From Dendrophyllia cribrosa (lineage: Eukaryota; Cnidaria; Anthozoa; Scleractinia; Dendrophylliidae): a stretch of 64,000 nt of DNA. The notes below the pieces were generated by a model. It worked only from the letters and a program-made list of their open reading frames with translations. It was not told where the DNA came from and did no database searches. Shown here piece after piece: positions 29,326 to 41,200 of this stretch; within the stretch, counting starts at the first letter, position 1, and every line of letters starts with the position of its first letter. The DNA lies in contig JAJLRJ010000003.1 of NCBI GenBank assembly GCA_024195265.1, forward strand, positions 54,915,284-54,979,283, written 5' to 3'. The position numbers were made by a program, and so were the translations under genes.

Positions 29326-31940
29326 TAAAATCACTATTTATATGTCGGAAAAATCTGAGACCTTTCGGAGTACACAGCACGGCAGGATTTTGCCCGATCC
29401 CACGGCGATAGCGTGAATTTGTTTGATGTCGGCCCGATGTTTTTGCCTGCGTGACATATCTCGCGACATAGCCCTTTTAAACAGTGGCTGAATTAATTCA
29501 TGAAACTGAGGTACTAGGTCAAGACGAGGTGCCACGGGATAAGGAGACGCACTATAATCTATGATTACTACTAGTATTTGTTATATTTGAAGCCCGCAAA
29601 ACGTTCAAATCACGTTTACCCGCTGATTTCACCGATTTTTCATATCCAAAACACATCACGCTCATACAAAGCCTTTGAGCTGACAGCAAACTTTGTCTGA
29701 GTCACGTAGGGGGGCTATCTATTTTAAGTAATAATGCAAAGCACTATAGAATATACTTCGGAGCCAATCAGCACACACAAATATCCATCTTGAGGTCTCT
29801 CGCGAACAGTTCATATCAACGATGATTTGCCGAAAGTTCCCGATGACAAAAGAAAACCTCGGCTGCCTATTCGATCTCTTTGAAGTTATCTTTAAAATAA
29901 AAAAAAAAATCAGACTTAATTTGCTCCGTTTTAACCTGTTTTGAATTTGTAAATATAGAAATCAAATCAATTTCAAAATCATTCAAACTCTTGAACAAGA
30001 AAAATACTTTGGTAAAACGTGTAGGTGACTTGACCTCTTTGTTTATGCTAAATGAAACGTGATCATGCCTTGAAGCTCCGCATGATTTTACGCATAACAA
30101 ATTATAACGCAATGCAGTTTCATTCTTTCCTTCGTCGCTTTCGTAACAGAAAAGGAAAATCGTCCTCCGTTTACAGTCTATGTTTTAGTGTTTACCTTTG
30201 CGATTAATCGGAAATGATTTCCAGTTTCGTTTCCGTCCGGTTCATTACCATTTCTCTAACCAAAATGCAAAATGGCTAGAGAAAGCCAAAATCTACTAGC
30301 CAAAACTGAATTTTTACTAGACTATATTTACTTCTCGCTTCTTTCCATCGGCCGGAAAAGCAGATTTATACATAACCAAAATAGAATTTAGAACTTTCTA
30401 GACAGCGAATGCAAACCGATCTGCTCACGTCTGCAACATATTGCATATTACAACTTATGCTATGACAAAAATGGTAAAAGAAAGCCAAGAACACTTAATC
30501 AACTCAAAAATTGTTTCATTAGTCCATCAAATTACTATAAAAAGCAAATACACGTTACATAAACAACCTTTCAACCAATTTATTAGCCTACGCAGCAAGA
30601 ATCAACGACAGCTACGCTACCTATTAATTTATCTACTCTCAAATCTCCAAAACACTTGAAAATCCCGGAGGAGAAGAAGAAGAAGGAGAAGAAGGCCACC
30701 GAGGTCAAAGATTTTTTTCTTTCCCTCGTGTGGTCCCTCATTTCCTTACTAGGGCTAACGCTCAGTACAGGGAAATATATGGGTTGACTTTAGCACTATA
30801 ATTTACACACAGTTAATTCTCTGATTTCTTGTTTGTATCACCAGTGCTACGTGGCTCAACATTTATTTGTTCCGAGAAGAATGGCTCGTTTTAGGCGTAA
30901 AGCGAGACCAATTTGGTGTCTCGCTTTGTCTCGTTCAATGCTCGCCGTAAAAATCACTTCAGGCCGGATTCTCGCTATGTCAGGCTATAATTTTTCCCCG
31001 AATTTTTCGTACGGGTAATTTCACACTGATTTCATCCCTTTTAATCTATTAATACCAGCTACTAGAAATAGGTCTGTGTCTTTTAAAACCTCTTTAAACG
31101 CTCACAAGACGATTCACCCTTCACGCTTTCCTCCCACACCGCTATTAAACAAATACCCTTTACACGAACAACCTTTTAATCAATTTATTAGCCTACGCAC
31201 ATCCCCATTTACTTCTCCTACACCACATATTAACTTATCTACGCTCAAATCTCCAAAATCCGGGGGTGGGGGTGGAGACTTCCACATAAAATTTACAATT
31301 AGTACCTCGATAAAACTTCTTTTCAACCAAGCCCATCTAACAAAATTCTAAAAGGACACCCCATCACCCCGGCGTGTCAATAAGTGACTACGAAACAGCG
31401 TCCATTTTATATATCGGGCAGGCTTGGCAAAAAGCCAGCCCGATCAATAAACAAAAATCCACTGTGATGTCCACTGCAGTTTGCTCCCGATTTCTCAACT
31501 CAACAACAGTAACACATGGTAACAGCGAAGAGAAAATCAATCGAACGCACCCAAAGTTCGCTTTTAAACGTTGAATTATCTGCTCAGGTTGTACATGAAG
31601 GAATAAATCTGTTGGCTTACCTTTCAGGACAATTTTATTGTGTTTATCAGGTTCCCTCGCCAGTATCAGCGTTATATAAAGTTTTCTCGATCGACATCTT
31701 GCAGGCGATTTGCAGGCGCTGTCGCCGGCGAAGCTCGCAAAACGACAAATAATTGGAAATTCAGCCTCTTGTCCGCCGAGTTTACATGAAATCCATGCAG
31801 CAAAAAACAGGCCAGTACCTTCTTCTTTATGAAATAGTTTTCGAGGAGCGGTAAGTTGCACAAATAACTCGAAAAACCAAGGACTATGAACACAAGAACA
31901 GATGTTGCTATGCCCCGCATATAGCCTGTGAACAGGCAGG
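29326..31940. other. Intergenic DNA with dispersed repeats, no gene recognised
   Basis: The stretch 29,845-30,175 is a diverged reverse-complement copy of the repeat at about 19,195-19,440 (shared ATTCAAACTCTTGAACAAGA and CGTTTCAT blocks). The segments at about 30,555-30,665 and 31,160-31,270 are related to each other (CAATTTATTAGCCTACGCA and CTCAAATCTCCAAAA). A short GAAGAAGGAGAAG tract lies at about 30,670. No convincing exon was found. Confidence 0.4.
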
Positions 31941-31952
31941 GCCAAATTGTGA

Positions 31953-32345
31953 GCAAGACAAGCGAGATGTTTCGCTTCCTACACCCTATAGCAGTGGAAG
32001 CGAAACGTTTCGCTTCTTGTCCACTCAATATATGAATACATGTATTGTACGCAAGGCAAGCGAAATGTTTCGCTTCTTGTCTACACTATATGAATGCACT
32101 TACTGTTTGCAAGGAAGCGAGATGTTTCGTTTCCTATACCCCCTATAGCAGGGGTAGCGAGACATTTCGTATCTTGTCCACACTATGTATTGTGTGCAAA
32201 GAAGCGAGATTTTTCACTTCCTACCCTTCTGTAGCAGTAGAAGCGAAATGTTACGCTTCTTGTCCACACTGTGTATTCTTATTGTATGGGAAGCGAGATG
32301 TTTCGCTTCTTATTGCCCTATAGCAATGGAAGCGCGCCCGCAAGG
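31953..32345. repeat. Degenerate tandem array on an AGCGAAA/TTTCGCT palindromic core
   Basis: Nine or more AGCGAGATGTTTCGCTTC / AGCGAAATGTTTCGCTTC words recur every 35-60 bases, alternating with CTATAGCAGTGGA and CTTGTCCACACTATGTA spacers. The higher-order period is roughly 90-120 bp. Each core is a self-complementary AGCGAAACATTTCGCT-like site. Confidence 0.75.
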
Positions 32346-33235
32346 TTTCGTTTCAAAAAGCACAATATATAAGCTCATATATTAGAAGGAATTGTTCTGC
32401 ATATTATGCTAAAAACTGCATTCCCGTCTAAGAAAAAATACTGCACGAAACTTACGTAGCAAGTTGAACAACAAGCCCTTTTGCTGCAAAACAAACACAT
32501 TAGCTTATGCAAATTTTATAATTTGAGGTTGCATTCTGTACTGAAAACCGAGACAGTCTTAAGATTATCTTGGCTGCAAAACAAATCAGTCCTCCTCTAA
32601 ATTTGAAAAGATAACCTTCCATTTATCCGGGAAATTTCCCTTTATTCCGAGAAATCGACAGAAAACAATTGACTGATTGCGCAACTTGTAGCAAGAACCC
32701 ATTTAATTTTATATTGAGTACGATGTAAACTACTAAAAGAGCATTCGACTAACAAAAGTTTAATTGAAAAGCAAGTTCAAGCTCGACCTAATATTGTGAA
32801 GCAACTGAAAATATTGTTTGTGAGCAACGTGAAACTAGAGAATACGATGTCGTAGCACGGTGTAAAGCTTTCACTGCAAAACAAACACAAATGATTTCGT
32901 TCCTGATGGATTGGGAACGCATGATCTAGATTGTTACTACCAGGCCCATTGTTATATCCTGTCTAAAAACAAATGTGGCTACGCGCCGTGGCTAGTCCTA
33001 CTATAACTCTTACTATAAACATTAAGTATTCGTTACTACTACTTACCACGACGAGTTTCGCTTGTCAACATTAACCTTTCAGGATCCCTATATTCCGAAA
33101 AATAGGTATTCATTACGTCCGACAAACAAACTTAGGGTCAAGCGGAACCTCGTACCCAGGGTCCTCGATGATGGCGAAGCGAAGAGACCGTATGCTTTAA
33201 AACAAACATTAAAGGCCCGCCTACACCCAAAGACA
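32346..33235. other. Intergenic DNA, nothing recognised
   Basis: AT-rich sequence without a convincing frame or strong repeat. The phrase GCAAAACAAACACA recurs several times (about 32,485, 32,875 and 33,199). Confidence 0.4.
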
Positions 33236-33793
33236 TAGACCAATATCACGCTAGCATGACACAAAAATATATTTAGTTTATTGGGAAAAAGAGCCCAGCA
33301 TCAAATTCAGCATATCGATATTAATAAAACTACAACTAGTTTTGTAAAGATTGCTAGCAAACTGACGAAGATATGAAATTTTGAAATTGAGCATTTTTAC
33401 AAAGAAATGTATGGTGGACGGGCATAGATTGCCCGTCCAGCCTCGTTCTCGTGTTTTTTTCTACAAATTAGGCCAGAGTACTAAGTTTCAAAAGTTTCTA
33501 TCTCCGTCAGTAGCCTGTTCCAGGCGTTTAGATTGGGGAGCAGCGAAAAGAGGCGCACGGCGCTAGGGTCGGCATGAGGGAAGACTGCCTCCCCTCGTTT
33601 TTTTCTTCTGCGCCCGATTTTTCTTTCGCGCACCACAAACTTAACGTCTGGAACAGGCTACTCCGTCAGTGTACAAGCAATCTTTACGAAACTTTGCAGT
33701 TTTACTAATATTGATGTGCCGAATTTGATGCTGGACTCCTTTTCCCATTAAATTAAATGTATTTTCATGCCATGCTAGCGTGACATTGGTCTA
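33236..33793. mobile_element. Long-TIR element with a nested insertion
   Basis: TAGACCAATATCACGCTAGC at the left matches in reverse GCTAGCGTGACATTGGTCTA at the right. Inverted similarity continues for about 140 bases per arm (CAGCATCAAATTC, AATATTAGTAAAAC and mirror forms). The centre is interrupted by the 150-bp insertion at 33,511-33,660. Confidence 0.75.
33511..33660. mobile_element. 150-bp MITE with 9-bp target duplication
   Basis: Ends TAGCCTGTTCCAGGCGTT and AACGTCTGGAACAGGCTA are inverted repeats. CTCCGTCAG precedes (33,502-33,510) and follows (33,661-33,669). A 9-bp duplication suggests a MuDR-type element. Confidence 0.85.
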
Positions 33794-36179
33794 TTGCGGT
33801 CGTTTGTTTGCTCCATTGTTCATACGCTTGATCTGATTGGTTGCACGCATTCAAGCGTGAATTTCGTGTTACACGAAATTCAGCACAGAAAGAGATCACG
33901 GCGCGCACAGCATTTTGGGTGAAGGTGAGCCTTTAAACACATGATTCCATGCAAAATGACATGTTTGCCAAATTCACACAGAAATTTTGACGTTCACATC
34001 AGTACGTGAGTGTCACGGCGGAAAAAGACAGGGCAAGTAGAACAAAATAACATTATGCCCGATATTTCGGTTTGAAATGCAAACCTTCGACAGGGGCTTA
34101 AACATTAAAGTGGGCATATACGTCAGCTGATTGGAAATAAAAAGGTACGTTTGTTGCTGGCTTGCACGTTCTGTATGAAACTATGTGGATGTGTTTGTCA
34201 GTAATTTCCAAGTTAAAATTTACCAAAGAGCTGATTGTTGCGTGGGGGTAATAAAGAGGGCGTGTGCCAAACGAAACATACACAAGGACAAATGAAACAA
34301 GTTGTAGGAAATCTAGGAAAGGGGTCTAAATCATAGGGTAGCGATGAACTATCTTTTGTCAATTTAGTGCCCTGTTTGTTGATGATTGTTATAGGAGATG
34401 TACTCCGTGCCTGGGTCGTTCTAGAAAAGGCGTGGTTTAGGGATGTTTGAACACCATGCAATGTTAATACCAGTCCTGTACCAGCAAGCTCCAGTAAAAT
34501 CTGCAAAGGACCGCAAACGATAATGTTGCTAACGATACGTAGGATGTACAAAAGACCTAATCAGCCAAAAAAAATGAACAAACATAACAATAAACTGCAA
34601 GGCTGATCTGACTACTTTTATTTCTATATATTTTGAACGGGTCATTGTGTAATCTATTTGCGCCTGCATTCTTGCAGTCGTCTTTAGCTTGCTACTCCGT
34701 GCTGATGAGCTCCAATTAAAGCGAAACAGCTGTCCACGGTTGCTACCCTACTTTATCAGTTTCTGTCGCATTTCAAAAACAACTACGTTTCAATTCAGCA
34801 AGCTAAATGTGAAGGTGCAGGGTCGGGTCGAGGGTTAATATGAGCTTCACGGTATTTAGTCGGATGATCATACCCGACGTTATCTTCGTCCCCAGGGTCT
34901 TCTGCGCTATCAAAATGGATGGAGCAATCAATAAGGTGTAGACAATTTACATTTATTTGTATCTTTCATCAGTCACACTATAATATAAGTTACTTTACAA
35001 ATAACTATACATTTGATATACTTTTGCAGAATTACTTTTTAAAAAAATATCACAAACATGTTTCATCTAATTTATGTAGATATGGAGACATTGCATTTTA
35101 AAAAGCATCTGTTATATGTTCAATGATGTAGCAATATCCAAGCCAAGGTACAAAAACAAAAGAAAAAAAACTAAGTCGCGACTGCCTTCCAATTTCTATG
35201 TCCAAATATTATACTTGTCACTCCCATATCAAATCTCTATGTTGTAACATACACCATATTCCAAAATGGCGGGCAATTTATTATTCTTTTGCATGCATTT
35301 CAATTAGCCCTCTTTGCCTCATTTTCGCGTAAAATGTTGTTGTATTTTGCACATGCCGACGAGGCAACAAGGGCTTATTAAAATACATATAAAAGAATAT
35401 TAAATTGACCACCATTTTAGAATAAGGTGTATTTCACAGTTGCTTTCTGTTAAAGCCAAACCCGCGATACACCTAATTGAGGAAACATTGTCGGGAAAAA
35501 ACATAAATCCCGAACGATACGACACAATGAAATTCTGGGAACGAGGCCAATGAAGCTTGTTAAAATTCCATATATCGATATTTAAGACCTATTCCTTTAT
35601 AAAATAAGCTTTTGGGCATACTGTGTTATAATAATGAGCAGTTTAACTGAGAACACAAGAAGTTTCCACTTCCCAGAAAACCATTCAACCGTGTGGCTTA
35701 CATTGTTTTGACGACAACGTTTCTTCAATCAGGTGTATAAAAGGCGGCTGGACTCTCCAACTGGTGCAAATGAGCAAAATCTATTGTTATTGCTCATTTG
35801 CATTAGATTCAGCGTGGGGCTTTGACCTTTCACACCGCAGGTTCGCGTTTAAGCCAAGGAAGAATTGTTTTTACCAGCCCCGCAACTACCTCCTTGACTT
35901 AACCTCGTCCCCAGGCCCTTCTCCGTTTTCAAAATGGCGGGCGGGTGTAAAAACAAGGCTGCCAAAATACTGAGGGTTGTCCAATACTCCGCAAAATTTA
36001 TGCATAGCATTGTGTTGCATTATATGACCATAACAATAGTTTAACAATACATTCTAGAACGGCACAATACAGCACAATGTATTACAGTACAATGCTATGC
36101 ATACATTTGTCAGAGTATTGGACAAGTATGAAAATACTCCAAGAATTGTGCAGTATTTTGTCACGTGACACACGATTAA
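33794..36179. other. Intergenic DNA, no gene recognised
   Basis: AT-rich sequence with only short spurious frames. CCAAAATGGCGGGC (about 35,262) and CAAAATGGCGGGCGGG (about 35,931) recur, as do CGTCCCCAGG words (about 34,889 and 35,908), hinting at related diverged repeats. Confidence 0.35.
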
Positions 36180-36465
36180 ATAATAATGATGCATTTATAT
36201 AGCGCACTTTCTATGTGAAGATACGCAAATGCGCTTTACAACACTGTTCAGGGGACTTTGCCAGACTGCCAATGCAGTTCAGTTACAATGTCAAATGTGA
36301 CACAGGTGCCCCCATAACTTAAACAAAGCAGACCACAGACACCGGGGACTACGTCCCCTACTCTTTGCGAAGAGTGCTATGGGATCTTTAACGTCCCCTA
36401 CAGGAAGGACAACTGACAAATGTAGGAGACAAGGCCAACGGCTTAACGTCACCGCCCAATGGCGT
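36180..36465. repeat. Interspersed repeat, SINE/LINE-tail type
   Basis: Begins AATAATAATGATGCATTTATATAGCGC and contains AATGCGCTTTACAACACTGT, TGCTATGGGATCTTTAACGT and CACCGCCCAATGG. This TATATAGCGC...GCGCTTTACA pattern is a common invertebrate interspersed repeat; the family assignment is from memory. Confidence 0.5.
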
Positions 36466-38272
36466 TTTTAAAGGTAATTTCCAGCGATATGTAGTCCTGT
36501 TTGTTTTCTGGTTATCTGAATCCGATATTCAAACGAAACAAAGACATTTCATCATGTTTTACGTGACAAAATAAACCAGGATTTTTGGAGTATTTTAGCC
36601 CGGCATTTTGAAAGCGGAGGGGGCCCTGGGACGAGGTTGCTCCTCGACGAAGACCCTTCTCTTCTGAACGAACCCCCTCACCTGGATTAAGTATTTATCA
36701 ACATATTTTAAAAACATCCTGGGCGTTAACCACCAGTTTCACTAAGACATACCATGGCTGCCTGGCTCCGCTAGCCTCTATGGCTATTCCAGGCAGCCAG
36801 TACTTCTATGTTATTTTTAATCAATTCTTTAAATTATTTGTTAATATTTCTGTGAGGTTAGAGCACAAATATAGGTTGTTGTTGTTGTTGACACTGATTT
36901 CTATTTTGATGGCAACGGCCAAAAGTGCCGATTGTTTGTACCATTCATGACTAGAGGCATGACTGGCATTAACACTGCGCGGTGTTCAAAAAAAGCAAAT
37001 ATGGCCGAAAATACAGTTTTTGTAAAATCATGGTAAACTCATGTCAAATATACGCCGTTAACTTTATTTTAAAAATTCACAGTAAAATAGCTAGCAAAAT
37101 CTTCGCATCTTCCACAACTTTTGCTTTTCGTCGAACTCTTCCGGAAAGAGATCCAAAGCGTTTACGACCTTCGGACACTCGTTGGTAATCTTCAAAAAAA
37201 AATTCGAAGTGATCAAGTTTGGAAAATCGTCTAAGAAACGCCCTAAGTAATGCAATAACTTCAACTTGCTATGATGGATGATCCTTTATTAGAATCACTG
37301 TGAACGGTAAAACAAATCTGTCTTGCGCATCGCTCGCTAGAACAAACTAGTTTCCAGAAACATTTCCTATTTTCATGGTTAGCTTCACTAAAGACTATGT
37401 CTTGCAACTTTGGTCGCAACAAAAGATAATTGTACAGACATTCTAATGAGCTAGCTATTCATTAAAGCATGAAATGGCCACTATAAGACCAACTTGACTT
37501 TAGCTACGGCATTCGAATTCTAATGGTTTGGTATTTGTCAAACTTTCTTCCTATTCGGAATCCAACTAATATGATTTAATGTTATTCATGCCGAATTTTG
37601 GTTTGTTGACAACCAGCCATTTCCTACTCCAAAAATCGCGAGTCTCTCGTTAAAAAAAGAGCTGTCAAGTAACCATATTTGCCTTGGTTCTTTTGTTAAC
37701 GGACTCTATAATTTTGCTCTAAAATTGGTGCAACATTCTTGTATCAATCAGGTCAAACATGCTTTTTTAACGGCAATCAAAAGCAACAATCGTGAGTTAG
37801 GGTGCGTTTCTTTTTTTACATATTCTGGTCATTCTGAAATCAGAATACGCTAACAAAACGATGTTGTTTACATTCTCACAGACGGAAATTTCTCCAGGTA
37901 CACATAGTAGCGACTTCTTTCCATATTTTACGAGAGGAATAGGTGCAATTTTTTTAGGTATTCTGTTTTTGGAATGGGCAGAATATGTCCAAAAGAAACG
38001 CGCCCTTAACTTACATATACGCCCATTTCCCGCGCAAAACACCAGTTGAATGTTTTTTACGCGCTTGGCAATGGTTTCATTTTTTCCCGCGCTTGAAACC
38101 ACTGTAGGTCATCATTATTCAGTGCTGGGCACCGGTTTCGTGCTTTTTGCTCTGTGATAGGTTCATTAGCTTATTTTCGTCTGCTGTGATTGGTCAAATG
38201 TGATTACTTGAGCTTTGGTCCCAGAACAGTCATTTGAAAACCTATCTATTCATCTTTAGAATTAATAAAATT
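36466..38272. other. Intergenic DNA 3' of SPG21, no gene recognised
   Basis: A short palindrome GGCTGCCTGG...CCAGGCAGCC lies at about 36,759-36,800. Otherwise only short non-coding frames are present. Confidence 0.4.
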
Positions 38273-41200
38273 TTAATCATCTTCTTCCTCGTCAGATGAC
38301 ACTACAGACGGCGGATCAGCAGACGGCAGCAGACCACATGACATCATGTCTTCTTCCGTCATGTATTTGGGATCCATGGCACTGAAGCGCTTTCCCAAAA
38401 ACTGTCGGAGGTGAATCTGTAGAGGTGAATTTACATTTACATTTTTACAAAGCGCATGTATCAACTCTGTTCTATGCACTTCACGAATAGCCCAACTTAC
38501 AGTTCTCTGCTTAGGGACCTGGTCTTTGAGTGGAAGTGAGGCTGAAGTTGACCTTGTTTTGCTAACGATCTTCCTGCATTTCATATGTAAATCATATTGT
38601 TCTTATGCTAAGTTCTAGTTTGTGTTGAACATGATTAACATTAACATAAGAAAAGCCCGGACGGTTTGTAACAAAACCAGGTCAAAACCAGGTCAACTCC
38701 AGCTTGACTGGACTTCTGAAGCTCTGCCTGTAACTAGACAATCAACGAGATCTACTAGGTCATCGAGCAGCAATGCTATTACTTATATTCCTAAGTAGAA
38801 CTGTTACTTATCAACGCTCTTTTTTTTTATACGCGCGTGCCGCACCTGGAATGAGTTACGCACAAGTCACATTTCTCTAGCCTCATTTAAACATTTACTA
38901 CTTCAATATTATAATAAGGCTCTAGATCTGTATGACGTCGACGACATCAGAACCTGGAGAACAATCTGTCCCAGGTGCAACATAGCGAGGACTCTCCTAC
39001 GCCCGCCGTCGTGCTGCTTCTAGCAATTTGTATTTCCGTTTTTTCTTTTTGAATTTTCTTTTTTATATATTAGTAGCTTTAGTTATTAATTTTTATTAAC
39101 GAGGGATCCACTGTAATTGGCTAGGCTGTAGTGGTCTCCCGGCCTAATAATTTTATGTATATGTTGTAGTTAATTTTTTATCTCAGTTAATTTTTGTTTT
39201 TCCTTTGTTTCAGGTTCATTAGCATATATTACCATACCCAAAAACAATGGAAAAACAAAAATTAACTGAGATAAAAAGTTAACTACAACATATATGTTGT
39301 GGTGCAATTTTATCCTTGGTGCAAATTTTATTTTCCTTTGTTTAAAACTCACTATCATAATTATCATACATTACCATACCCCAAAACAAAGGAAAATAAA
39401 ATTTGCACCAAGGACAAAATTGCACCACAACATATATAAGTTTTGTATCTTAGTTAGGCCATATTTAGTAGAGGGGACTTTGGTTAGGCGAAGTTAAATA
39501 AATAAATTTAGACTGCATTGCACCTCTACAGTCGGGTTCCTAAAAAAACACTACACCTGTATTAACCGAGCAGCAACATGCAAAAAGCATAAAGCAAATA
39601 CCTGAAGGTAGAGATTTACATCAGCACTTCTGCAAAGATATGGGAAGTTGCCACCTTTCTTTAAATGAGCTCTCTTAGCATTGGGGTAACACTTGTACAG
39701 TTCATCTTTTACAGGCTGTGACAGCGCACAGTCATCAAAAACCTGCAACCCAAAATGAATCAATCAACTTTATTTCAGGTACATGTATGTTGTACCACCT
39801 GACCACTGAGGTCCACCAATCGCAGATAAAAAACCATTTCTATGCAAACTTTACTCTGTGAGAATGTTTCAGATAGACTTCTAAGCATAATCACCCCCAT
39901 CCTCAATTATGTCGCAGGGGGTTCAATAGAAGCCAGCTACTGGCGTTGTACTGCTGCCTACTTCGCCTCTCACCGCCAGTTACTGAATTATTAACTAAAT
40001 CTTACATCACAAACAGAACTAAAAATGCAACAACTTCAATCCCTAGAAATATCAGAAAAGCATCAATTTTATGCTCAGAATGCTGGAAATTGCATTTCCA
40101 AGTCTCTAGATTTCAAAATGTTCTGAGGGGGCATGCCCCCAGACCCCCTAGTGGGACGGGGCCTCACATCCCCTTATCTGTCACAGCTGCCTATTGTACC
40201 TTGGCCAGCAGCCTACTACAATTGTTATTGTACTGGGGGGGGTATCACACTTGGATCTGACTATTCACTGAATCATGTTTGGAGGGATAATGGGAATCCT
40301 ATTGCAACTCATAAGACATAACATAAGGAAATGAACAGCAGTATACAGCTCTACATTGTAGCCAATTAACTACAAAAACAATGTACATGTAAGCAACCCT
40401 CAGATTGACATTTTTCTGGAGCTAAAGTGCTTTAATTCTTTTCACTTTCTGAGTCACATCATATGTCAATTAAAGCAATCCACTACTTTTGAGACTGTTA
40501 AAAAACCAGGTTGTACTGTGATCATTCAAATGAAAGCTTGTGAGGTCTTCTTATGCGAGGAAGGCTGTTATTCCTTACTTTATAGTTTTTTTACCCTTGC
40601 TTTATCTTTCAGTTTTAAGCTTCATGAAGCGATGAATGAAATTTAAACTTTATTGCTGCCTGGCAAACATTTGGTGGTGTGGCCACTCTGTGAAGGTTAT
40701 ACTATTTATACCCTAATTACATAGTTTTACATCTACTCACATCAATAAGGGTCGTGGGAATGCCATGTAGTTTTTGTGGCTCGACATACGAGTCCAAGCA
40801 GTTTAGAGTCAATCGTGACGCTAGCTCACTTCTTCCCAAACTTTCAAGCTATTGTTAAAGACAAAGAAGAGCAATACCTATTAGATCTCCTATAAATGGG
40901 AAATCTATTTTCAGAGAGAAACTGTGTTCAAGGTACATGTACATGTACTATTGCCATGTCTAGCTTCACATCTGCACCTTAGTATAGTTGACTAAAATAC
41001 TGTAACATGTCAACACCAGGGGCTATTAGGATTAGTTTAACACCTTTAAGAAAAGAATTTTAAATGGTGTGCCATGTTATGCTTTATGCCAGCCACTGGG
41101 AAAACAGATTTACAAATTACTTTTAGTTAATATACCGGTATTTTCAGGAAACCATTTGGGGTGACATGATGTATTTTTCATCTTTTGTCACTCATTCTAT

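Noticed and set aside
33381..33566. 61-aa frame as a gene
   Set aside because: It crosses a MITE boundary and a target duplication, so it cannot be an old coding sequence.
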